This document shows, piece after piece, positions 1-8,871 of a stretch of DNA of 64,000 bases. The DNA is from Saprospiraceae bacterium (lineage in GTDB: Bacteria; Bacteroidota; Bacteroidia; Chitinophagales; Saprospiraceae). The notes under the pieces were generated by a model. It was given only the letters and a program-made list of their open reading frames with translations. It had not been told where the DNA came from and ran no database searches. A program made the translations under genes and the position numbers. Location: the NCBI GenBank assembly GCA_016715465.1, contig JADKAA010000024.1:1550001-1614000 (forward strand), in the 5' to 3' direction. How positions within the stretch are numbered: position 1 is the stretch's first letter; each line of letters opens with the position of its first letter.

Positions 1-1191
1 TATATTTTTAGGAGTATAGATGTAGAATCCTTCTTTAAAGGTCAGAAAGATACTGTCGGCTGAAAATTCTTTAATGGGCATGGCCCATGCGTAAGGATTT
101 AGTCCGTTTGGGGTGGTTATGGTTTTGATTTTCATTACTGAATTGTCCACAGTGAAGATGCCTTCAAAGGAGGCTATGTAGATCAAATTGTTTTTGACTT
201 CTGTTATATCTCTTATCGATTTTTTGAGTGGTTTTTGATCGGCCGACTTTACAGATTTTACCACATTTGGACCGATGTCCCATACAAATAAGCCCTGATC
301 TTCAGTGCCGAGCCATAGCTTGTTTTGTTTATCCAGGAACAAGCAAGTTATGTTCAAACGACGCAATTGCTGAGGTATGACCCATTGCGGGTCACTTGAA
401 ATGAGGCCATTTGCCGTCGAGAAGAACAGTTTGTCCTGAATATAGACCACCTGGATCGCTGCATCGGGAATGTTACTTGAATGCGGCGTAAGCAATTTAT
501 TTTTGTATTTGAAGGCGTGGTTTTTTCCATCACTTCTCAGGTAAACAAAACTGTCTTTGGTTATGCCAGTCAACTTGCAATAAGGCAAGTCTATGAAATA
601 CGAACTTTGACCTGATAAGTCATAGTGAAATACACCTAGTCCACCGGTAAATAAGAGGACTTCTTTACCCAATATGGTGACAGTAGAGCTTGCTCCATTT
701 TTATTTGTATTAAATCTCAACCTGGAAATCGATCCATCATTTATATCTATCTTATTGATGATGTTGCTTTTGCCCCACGTTGCCAGATACAATTTTTGCT
801 TGTATTCCAGAATGTCATAAATAAAATTGTGGTGAATAGAGTTTGTATCTGCCGGATTATAGGCGTAAGTAATGATCCTGTTGCCATCATACCGGTTCAG
901 GCCTTTGGATGAGGAGAACCAAATCGCTCCATGGCTGTCTTCCATGATGCTGAAACAAACCCCAATCTCATTTATGTTTTTTCCTGAGAGTGGTTTGTAA
1001 TTCAATTCCTGGGCTTTAATCAAAACAGTCGAATATGTTAAAATCAAAAAAAGGGGTAAGCTTAAATTCTTGAAAAAGTTTATTTGAAGTGGCTGTAAAT
1101 AAAGGGATAGGACTTCGGCATATTTTATAAAGTAAGTAATTAGGTGTTTTTTTATTGATCCAGTATAATGAAGTAGGTTGTGTGATTTCAT
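1..1191 (-). CDS. Two-component regulator propeller (Reg_prop) sensor protein, N-terminal part
   Basis: The reading frame is open from an ATG at 1191 to the window edge (397 codons), so the C-terminus is missing. A hydrophobic stretch at about residues 42-58 ending in KAQ looks like a signal peptide or anchor, preceded by an unusually long N-terminal tail of about 40 residues. Residues about 83-103 read EDSHGAIWFSSSKGLNRYDG, the classic Reg_prop blade signature, and a second blade (LWLGTEDQGLFVWD) lies near plus-strand positions 285-330. In this family the periplasmic beta-propeller is normally followed by Y_Y_Y, a TM helix and either a histidine kinase or a LuxR/AraC output domain; that part lies outside the window, so the output is unknown. 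It diverges from the giant T9SS gene at 1581, with palindromes between them. Confidence 0.85.
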   Translation of the reverse strand, partial: MKSHNLLHYTGSIKKHLITYFIKYAEVLSLYLQPLQINFFKNLSLPLFLILTYSTVLIKAQELNYKPLSGKNINEIGVCFSIMEDSHGAIWFSSSKGLNRYDGNRIITYAYNPADTNSIHHNFIYDILEYKQKLYLATWGKSNIINKIDINDGSISRLRFNTNKNGASSTVTILGKEVLLFTGGLGVFHYDLSGQSSYFIDLPYCKLTGITKDSFVYLRSDGKNHAFKYKNKLLTPHSSNIPDAAIQVVYIQDKLFFSTANGLISSDPQWVIPQQLRRLNITCLFLDKQNKLWLGTEDQGLFVWDIGPNVVKSVKSADQKPLKKSIRDITEVKNNLIYIASFEGIFTVDNSVMKIKTITTPNGLNPYAWAMPIKEFSADSIFLTFKEGFYIYTPKNI

Positions 1192-1281
1192 TTTTCTGTA
1201 ATTGTGGGGTAAATATATTTAATGGCAGAACAAAACCAAAAATACAAAATATGAAATAAGTGACCTGTAAAATATTAAAAT

Positions 1282-1297
1282 TAGGGCTTAAGCCCTA
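1282..1297. promoter_or_regulatory. 16-bp perfect palindrome, possible operator
   Basis: TAGGGCTTAAGCCCTA is its own reverse complement. It sits 91 bases upstream of the leftward sensor gene. No T-run follows it on either strand, so an operator is more likely than a terminator. Confidence 0.4.
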
Positions 1298-1423
1298 TTG
1301 CGCTTCTGTAGATGAATTTATAGCTTTGTTTTCATAATATGCGAGCCTGAAGAAAAAGCCAGAAATGATTAAAATGGTTGTCTGGCCTCAGTCTTCTGAA
1401 CAAATCGCATAATATTATTTTTT

Positions 1424-1441
1424 GTCAAAATGCATTTTGAC
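1424..1441. promoter_or_regulatory. 18-bp perfect palindrome, possible operator
   Basis: GTCAAAATGCATTTTGAC is a perfect 18-bp palindrome lying 140 bases upstream of the rightward giant gene and 233 bases upstream of the leftward sensor gene. Its length and AT-rich centre suggest a dimeric DNA-binding protein site. Confidence 0.45.
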
Positions 1442-1580
1442 TTGAGTTTTATGAAGGAGGCCCTGCAATCATGCAAGGTAAAATCTGATTTAAATAGATT
1501 TGGTCTTAATCAAGAGGAAGTCCGCTGATCCAAAAACCTGAATCGAGATATTGTCATTTTTAATTCAAAATATTTTACTT

Positions 1581-4500
1581 ATGAATGCAAATTATAGAAA
1601 AAAATCGTGGAGGCTAAAAGAATTACTCATGCTGACCTGGGTTTTTATCCTGTTTGGATCAACCACGCAGGGCCAGATTTATTCCAGCCAATCCGGAGAT
1701 TGGTCGGTGCCTTCAACCTGGGTTGGGGGCATGACGCCAAGTAGCAGCGACAAGGTAATTATTCAAGCCGGTCATAACGTTACCTTATACGCGGCCATAA
1801 GTCTTGACGATAGCCTCAAGGTCAACGGCACATTAACCCTGCCTGGAAGTATAACCGGTACCGGCCATAAATTGATTTTGCCTGGTGGCAATTTCATCTT
1901 ACAAGGCGGAGGTTTGTATGGCTCAGGGGAGTGGATTATTCTTGCCGGTGCATTGATGGATATCCAGAGCGGCGGATCAATAGGCAGCACATCCATCCTG
2001 CGCAATCACGGTACCATCAACTTGAACGGCGGAGACATCAATCCGACATATCCTTATAGTTGTTATTATGGGGCACCACCACCGGCATTATTATATAATG
2101 AAACAAGTGGTACGCTAAACATTCAGGCAGCAACGGACATCAATCTTGGATACACACAGATCCATAATTATGGTGTTGTGAATAAACTGAATGCCAATAC
2201 CCTTACCTTATCGGCTGCCTGTGCAGGAAGTCCATTCTACAATTATCCAGGGGCAACTTTTAACCTAAGTTTTGGACAATTGGTGTTGTACAGTGGAGGG
2301 TCATTGCAGGGCATTGTCAATATTGGTGGTATCCTAACGATAAATTCCGCCATCGATTTGGGCGGTCAGGTTTCTCTCACAGGGTCATTGTATAATAATG
2401 GAACCATAACTTCATTGGCAGGTCTAGTGATCAGCGGTAATGGTTATTTTAACAATACCGGTTTACTCAATTTAATTTCAGATGTTTCATTTCCGTTCGA
2501 CATTGAAAATACTGGAACCATCGGCGGGTCAGGCATTAAAACGTATTTATCGGGCATTGAAGTCAATATGAATGCAGGGCATTAAGTGGCAACGAACACG
2601 TATTTGCAAGCGGTTCAACACTTAATGTAAATGCAGTGTGTGGAATTTCCAGTTCGACGATTGTCAGAAACTACGGCACATTTAACTGGTATAGCGGAGA
2701 CATCAATCCAACAGGTCCATATAGTTGTTATTATGGGGCACCACCACCGGCATTTTTATACATTGAAGCAGGTGGTACACTTAACATTCAGGCAGTTACG
2801 GACATCAATCTTGGATACACACAGATCCATAATTATGGTGTTGTGAATAAACCGAATGCCAATACCCTTACCTTATCGGCTGCCTGTGCAGGAAGTCCAT
2901 TCTACAATTATCCAGGGGCAACTTTTAACCTAAGTTTTGGACAATTGGTGTTGTACAGTGGAGGGTCATTGCAGGGCATTGTCAATATTGGTGGTATCCT
3001 AACGATAAATTCCGCCATCGATTTGGGCGGTCAGGTTTCTCTCACAGGGTCATTGTATAATAATGGAACCATAACTTCATTGGCAGGTCTAGTGATCAGC
3101 GGTAATGGTTATTTTAACAATACCGGTTTACTCAATTTAATTTCAGATGTTTCATTCCCGTTCGACATTGAAAATACTGGAACCATCGGCGGGTCAGGCA
3201 TTAAAACGTATTTATCGGGCATTGAAGTCAATATGAATGCAGGGGCATTAAGTGGCAACGAACACGTATTTGCAAGCGGTTCAACACTTAATGTAAATGC
3301 AGTGTGTGGAATTTCCAGTTCGACGATTGTCAGAAACTACGGCACATTTAACTGGTATAGCGGAGACATCAATCCAACAGGTCCTTATAGTTGTTATTAT
3401 GGGGCACCACCACCGGCATTTTTATACATTGAAGCAGGTGGTACACTTAACATTCAGGCAGTTACGGACATCAATCTTGGATACACACAGATCCATAATT
3501 ATGGTGTTGTGAATAAACCGAATGCCAATACCCTTACCTTATCGGCTGCCTGTGCAGGAAGTCCATTCTACAATTATCCAGGGGCAACTTTTAACCTAAG
3601 TTTTGGACAATTGGTGTTGTACAGTGGAGGGTCATTGCAGGGCATTGTCAATATTGGTGGTATCCTAACGATAAATTCCGCCATCGATTTGGGCGGTCAG
3701 GTTTCTCTCACAGGGTCATTGTATAATAATGGAACCATAACTTCATTGGCAGGTCTAGTGATCAGCGGTAATGGTTATTTTAACAATACCGGTTTACTCA
3801 ATTTAATTTCAGATGTTTCATTCCCGTTCGACATTGAAAATACTGGAACCATCGGCGGGTCAGGCATTAAAACGTATTTATCGGGCATTGAAGTCAATAT
3901 GAATGCAGGGGCATTAAGTGGCAACGAACACGTATTTGCAAGCGGTTCAACACTTAATGTAAATGCAGTGTGTGGAATTTCCGGTTCGACGATTGTCAGA
4001 AACCACGGCACATTTAACTGGAACGGTGGTGACATCAACCCAACAGGTCCTTATAGCTGTTATTACGGTTCCGGACCTGCTGCCGTCCTGATTAACGAAA
4101 TGGCTGGTGTAATGAATGTCAACATTAATTCAGATGTACTATTGGGATATACCGCTGTAACAAATCACGGCACCATTCATTTAAATACAGAATTTATTTG
4201 GGACTTTACTTCTCCAGGCGGCTGTGTGCCAAGTTCATTTAATAATTCCACCACAGGGATGATTAGCGGGACAGGCGGCATGAAATTTACGGCAAGTTAC
4301 ACTTTTGAAAATGGAGGTTCCTTACAGCCTGGTGACTCACCCGGCAGGATCACTTTCCACAATAACTTAGACTTTGGCGGTTCGAATTATGATTGTGAAA
4401 TAAATGGCAGTAACCCTGTAAGTGGTTATGATGTATTAAAAACGACGGGTAATGCGTCCATTGGAAATACTGTGCTGAATATCGACTGGAACAATTACAT

Positions 4501-6531
4501 TCCTTTGCAGGGTGAGCAATTCCATGTACTGAGCTGTGGAAGCAGGACGGGACAATTCGCAGGTGAAAATATACCTGCGATTTCCGGAAAAATATTCAAT
4601 GTGGTTTATGGCGATACCAGTGTTTATATAACCGTTACAGATGTGGTCACCTACTACCTTGACGGCGATGGTGATCAGTATGGCCTCGCGAGTGTATCTA
4701 TGCAGTCAGCTATGCCCATTCCGGGTTATGTTACCCAGGCTGGAGACTGCAATGATACTGACCCTTCAATCCATCCGAATACTACTGAAATTTGTGATGG
4801 TTTGGATAACAACTGTGATAACCTGGTTGATGAAGGGGTACTCACTACATTTTTTGGCGATGCAGATGGAGACGGATATGGTGATCCATTCACAAGCGTT
4901 CAGGCTTGTACACTCCCTATGTCCTTTGTCAATAATGACGACGACTGTGATGATGAAAATGCAGAGATTCATCCCCAGGCTGTCGAAGTTTGTGATGGAC
5001 TGGACAATGATTGTGACGGCGAAATTGATGAAGGCGTGCTTACCCTGTATTTTGCCGATGCGGATGGAGATGGGTATGGCAACGCACAAATTAGCATGGA
5101 GGCTTGTTCTGCAACCGGAGGATATGTTGCCAATGACGACGATTGCAATGACGGCGAGGTCGGTATTCATCCCGGGGCGATGGAAGTATGTGACGGTTTG
5201 GACAATAACTGCGATGGCAATATCGATGAAGGTGCTACCACTACGTTTTTGCCGATGCCGACGGTGACGGTTTCGGAAACTCCGGAATCAGTACTTCAGC
5301 GTGTGCGGCACCTTCAGGCTATGTTGAAAATGATGATGATTGTGATGATGACAATCCGGATGTGAATCCACAGGCGCTGGAACTTTGTGATGGCATAGAC
5401 AACAATTGCGACCAAATAATTGACGATGTATTATTGATCACTTTTTACTTTGATGCGGATGGTGATGGTTATGGCAATAACTCCATCTTCAGCGACACTT
5501 GCGCTGCTCCAGAAGGCTACGTGACCAATGACGCGGATTGCGATGATGGCAATCAGGACATACATCCCGGTGCAAATGAAGTCTGCGACCTTATTGACAA
5601 TGACTGTGATGGTTTGACAGATGAAGGGCTAGCCCTGAATGTATATTTTGCAGACAATGACAACGATGGCTTTGGAAATGCAAACATTTTCACGATGGCA
5701 TGCACCCCGCCTCCCGGTTATGTAACCAACCAACTGGATTGTAACGATGCAATGGTTTCAATTTTTCCTGGTGCCGTAGAAGTATGCAATGGTCTGGATG
5801 ATGATTGTGATGGCCAGGTAGATGAAAATCTATCCTGCCCTCAGCCGGTGGCTATCTGTGGTAATATTATAGATATATATACAGGTTCGCTGCAGCAGGT
5901 ATATTCAGGTCCAAATGGTTCGAAAGTGTTTCTTGTGCCTGCTGAAATGCTGGATGCAGGATCTACTAGTGCGGCACCAGGCACATTGGTAAGACAAGTC
6001 AAAAGAAGATCAACTTCTGTGAATCTGAATTGGACGACAGATGGTGCCTGTATAGACAATATACCAAATTCATATTTCAATAACAATGACAAAGGATATA
6101 CATGGAGGAATTGTCTGCCTGTATCGCATCAGGATTACAATGTCACACGCAGTTATGACTTGATGATTTCCGATCTGTATGGTGTTTCCCAATGCAATGG
6201 CAGATATCGTCTTATTCCTGATCCTGTGCCTAACGCGGCGATTTCCATTGGAACAGAACAAGACTTAATGGATACAAGGACCTTGGAAAAGGGTAGTGTT
6301 CGCATTTATCCCAATCCGGCTTCCAATGTACTGTATGTTGAAAATTCTGATGTCCAATGTATCAATTGCAGTTTTGAGCTCAGAGATGCGTTGGGCAGAT
6401 TATTATACAGCAATGCAGGAAACGCAAGGTCGATGGAAGAATTGGATGTCTCAGTTTATAACAGTGGCATCTATACGATAACATATTACCAGAACAATGA
6501 AGTTAGCGTATTCAAATGGATTAAATTGTAA
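1581..6531 (+). CDS. Giant T9SS-sorted cell-surface protein with tandem repeats and MopE-type metal-binding repeats (two apparent frameshifts)
   Basis: One gene of about 1,650 codons that reads in three successive frames. The ATG at 1581 is preferred over an upstream TTG at 1551, because it gives a clean signal peptide (basic start, hydrophobic core, cleavage near TTQGQ). A G8-like start (GDWSVPSTWVGG) is followed by three near-identical 222-residue repeats, a diverged fourth, six metal-binding repeats (DADGDGYG...CDGLDNDCDG pattern) at 4652-5832, and a C-terminal T9SS type A sorting domain (VRIYPNPASN...) from about 6294. The frame is lost near 2577-2581, where one repeat has GGG and its sister copies GGGG, and near 5247-5252, where a T is missing from a T-run. 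Both are one-base losses, more likely consensus error than decay. The product should be exported to the surface; substrate or role unknown. Confidence 0.8.
2034..4031 (+). repeat. Three near-identical 666-bp tandem repeats (222 residues each)
   Basis: Copies begin at about 2034, 2699 and 3365, with a diverged fourth from about 4031. The spacing is 665, 666 and 666 bases; the 665 reflects the one-base loss near 2580. Copies two and three differ by only a few bases, for example CCATATAG against CCTTATAG. Each unit encodes an Asn/Gly-rich, beta-helix-like segment containing GDINPTGPYSCYYG and LSGNEHVFASGSTLNVNAV. Confidence 0.9.
4652..5832 (+). repeat. Six MopE-type putative metal-binding repeats
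   Basis: Six units of roughly 63-66 residues each follow the pattern D-x-DGDGYG, x(8-12), C, P-x-GYV, DCDD/N, I-x-PGA-x-E-x-CDG-x-DN-x-CDG-x-x-DEG. This matches the Asp/Cys-rich putative metal-binding motif family found in bacterial surface proteins such as MopE-like proteins. Acidic clusters suggest calcium or other divalent-metal binding. Unit four is split by the frameshift near 5250. Confidence 0.85.
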
Positions 6532-6616
6532 GATCCATAACCATGTGACATATTTTTTTTGTGAAGGCTTTTATTTATTTTAAAAGTTTGAGTTCAACAG
6601 AAGTATGCTTATTTAA

Positions 6617-6660
6617 CAATGGACTGATTACCCTCGTGGTTTTTCAGTCCATTGTTTTAT
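6617..6660 (+). terminator. Rho-independent terminator
   Basis: CAATGGACTGA at 6617-6627 pairs perfectly with TCAGTCCATTG at 6644-6654 and is followed by TTTTAT. It lies 86 bases after the stop of the giant T9SS gene. Confidence 0.75.
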
Positions 6661-6880
6661 TTGGAGCATTGATGAATTCTGGTTTGCTTTTATCCGTATG
6701 CTTGAAATATTTTGAAGTAAATTGAGTTGCATAATGAAGTATCATGGCAAGAATTCATACAGGAGCTGATGATCCGAGAGATTAAGCTGAGAGTAAATTG
6801 AGGCATTGCCCGTAAAATCTAGTTTGGCTGTGTTTAAGACAATTAGAGACTCACATGATCAATTTAAGCACCTTCTTCCC

Positions 6881-6888
6881 TATATTTG
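6881..6888 (+). promoter_or_regulatory. Bacteroidota -7 promoter element
   Basis: TATATTTG matches TAnnTTTG and ends 19 bases before the ATG of the NagB-like gene. No clear TTTG -33 box is visible. Confidence 0.45.
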
Positions 6889-6907
6889 TGATTAAAATTA
6901 CCTTTAT

Positions 6908-8860
6908 ATGAGTGTACCCATGAGTGAAGGAAGTCAAGATGCCTCAACTGCATTAAAGTATCAATTGAAAAGTTTTGAGAAGATTCCCATCAAATTATGG
7001 ATTAATCCTGAAGAAGGAGCCATCCATATTGCAAGGTATATAGCCTTGTGTATCAGGCAGAAGCAGCAGGACAATGAAAATATTGTACTGGGACTTGCCA
7101 CAGGATCTTCGCCCATCAAGGTGTACAATGAGCTGGTGAGGATGCATAGGGAAGAAGGTTTGTCATTTGCCAACGTCATCACATTTAATCTGGATGAATA
7201 TTATCCCATGAAAGCTGATGCCAATCAGTCATATGTCAAATTTATGCATGAATATCTATTCAGTCACATTGACATTAATCCGGCAAATATCCACATTCCA
7301 AATGGCGATTTACCCATAGAGCAGGTGGAACAGTTTTGCCTGGATTACGAAAAAAAAATAACCATGGTGGGTGGCATAGACATCCAGATTTTGGGTATAG
7401 GACGAACGGGTCATATTGGTTTTAATGAACCGGGTTCCTGGCTTTCTTCCCGGACCAGGCTGGTAAAACTCGATCATATTACCCGGGTGGATGCCACCAA
7501 AGATTTTGGCAAAGAAGAAAATGTACCATACCGGGCCATAACCATGGGCATACAGACGATCATGAAGGCCAAACAAATCTTCATCATGGCCTGGGGTCCA
7601 CATAAAGCAGGCATTGTAAGAGACGCCATCGAGGGAGAGATCACGGAAATGATTCCCGCGACCTTCCTGCAGGGACACACCAATGTGAAATTTTACCTGG
7701 ACCCTGCTGCTTCCACTGAACTTACCAAAGTGAAGACTCCATGGTTGGCAGGCATTTGTAATTGGGATGACAAACTCGTAGCGAAAGCTGTGATCTGGCT
7801 GTCTCTTAAATTGGAAAAACCAATACTTAAACTTCAGGACGAAGACTATATCAACAATGGTCTTTCGGAACTCATTGCAGAATACAATTCTGCCTATAGT
7901 CTCAACATACGGATCTTCAATAAACTGCAGCATACGATTACGGGTTGGCCGGGAGGCAAGCCCAATGCAAATGATGCCAACCGACCTGAGCGTGCCACAC
8001 CGTCAATTAAGCGCGTCATCATTTTCAGCCCCCACCCCGACGACGATGTAATTTCCATGGGAGGTACTTTCCTCAGACTGGTGGAACAAGGGCATGAAGT
8101 ACATGTAGCTTACCAGGTATCCGGCAACATTGCGGTTCATGATGTAGATGCCTGGCGATATGCCCAATTTATGGCAGATTATGCCAAGACAATGGGCATT
8201 GAAAATAAGGAATTGGAGCAAACCATCCAAAAGGTCACAAAGTTTATGGACCATAAAGACCAAAATGACGTGGACATCAAAGAATTGCGATTACTTAAAG
8301 GGTGTATACGCAGGGAGGAAGCCCGAAGCGCTGCTCAGTTTTGTGGTCTTTCTGAAGATCGCATTCATTTTTTGGATATGCCATTTTATGAAACCGGAGG
8401 GGTTAGAAAAAATAAACTCACTGGCAAAGACATTCAAATTATTGTCGATCTGCTCAATGAGGTTCAACCCCACCAGGTGTATGCCGCAGGAGACCTTGCA
8501 GATCCGCATGGTACACACCGCGTATGTCTGGATGCCGTATTTCAGGCATTTGAAAATACGAAAGATAAAAAATGGCGGAATGATTGTTACCTATGGTTAT
8601 ACCGGGGGGCATGGCACGAGTGGCCAATCGATGAGATCGAAATGGCGGTACCCATAAGCCCGGATGAATTGCTCAGAAAGCGAAGGGCCATTTTCATGCA
8701 TCAATCGCAAAAAGACCATCCCGTTTTTCCGGGTAATGACAAACGCGAGTTCTGGCAGCGGGCGGAGGACCGCAACCGGGAAACAGCTCATGCCTACAAT
8801 GTACTTGGTCTGGCCGAATATGAAGCCATGGAGGCATTTGTGCGGTGGAAGTTCGTTTAG
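6908..8860 (+). CDS. Glucosamine-6-phosphate deaminase-like / PIG-L deacetylase fusion protein
   Basis: This 650-residue protein has two enzyme modules. Residues about 20-290 are NagB-like: GLATGSSPIKVYNEL phosphate loop, FNLDEYYP, and GIGRTGHIGFNEPGS. Residues about 365-640 are a LmbE/PIG-L zinc deacetylase, with PHPDD at 375-379 and a later DPHGTH. Such fusions are known in Bacteroidota, where they are annotated as putative glucosamine-6-phosphate deaminase-like proteins. Together the modules would fit amino-sugar handling: removal of an acetyl group from a GlcNAc derivative and deamination/isomerisation of GlcN-6-P to fructose-6-P. The Asp normally preceding Gly-His in the NagB active-site loop is Thr167 here, so deaminase activity is uncertain. 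There is no signal peptide, so it is cytoplasmic. It converges on the pectate lyase gene with only 11 bases between. Confidence 0.85.
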   Translation: MSVPMSEGSQDASTALKYQLKSFEKIPIKLWINPEEGAIHIARYIALCIRQKQQDNENIVLGLATGSSPIKVYNELVRMHREEGLSFANVITFNLDEYYPMKADANQSYVKFMHEYLFSHIDINPANIHIPNGDLPIEQVEQFCLDYEKKITMVGGIDIQILGIGRTGHIGFNEPGSWLSSRTRLVKLDHITRVDATKDFGKEENVPYRAITMGIQTIMKAKQIFIMAWGPHKAGIVRDAIEGEITEMIPATFLQGHTNVKFYLDPAASTELTKVKTPWLAGICNWDDKLVAKAVIWLSLKLEKPILKLQDEDYINNGLSELIAEYNSAYSLNIRIFNKLQHTITGWPGGKPNANDANRPERATPSIKRVIIFSPHPDDDVISMGGTFLRLVEQGHEVHVAYQVSGNIAVHDVDAWRYAQFMADYAKTMGIENKELEQTIQKVTKFMDHKDQNDVDIKELRLLKGCIRREEARSAAQFCGLSEDRIHFLDMPFYETGGVRKNKLTGKDIQIIVDLLNEVQPHQVYAAGDLADPHGTHRVCLDAVFQAFENTKDKKWRNDCYLWLYRGAWHEWPIDEIEMAVPISPDELLRKRRAIFMHQSQKDHPVFPGNDKREFWQRAEDRNRETAHAYNVLGLAEYEAMEAFVRWKFV

Positions 8861-8871
8861 CCCTAACGTAT

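Larger units (their letters stand above)
1192..1580. other. Divergent intergenic region with two perfect palindromes
   Basis: About 390 AT-rich bases separate two divergent genes. No open frame of note. The region holds a 16-bp and an 18-bp perfect palindrome (listed separately), which make it look like a shared control region. Confidence 0.6.
6532..6907. other. Intergenic region between the T9SS gene and the NagB-like gene
   Basis: Apart from the terminator at 6617-6660 and a promoter element at 6881-6888, no gene or repeat is visible. Confidence 0.5.

Noticed and set aside
2570..2590. Programmed ribosomal frameshift
   Set aside because: The site lacks a slippery heptamer and sister repeats are in frame with one extra G; error or decay is simpler.
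4641..5267. Overlapping frame inside the MopE-type repeats
   Set aside because: Shadow of the repeated Asp/Cys codons; no independent signal.
1581..6531. Three separate genes
   Set aside because: Protein patterns continue across both frame changes and sister repeats show the missing base.
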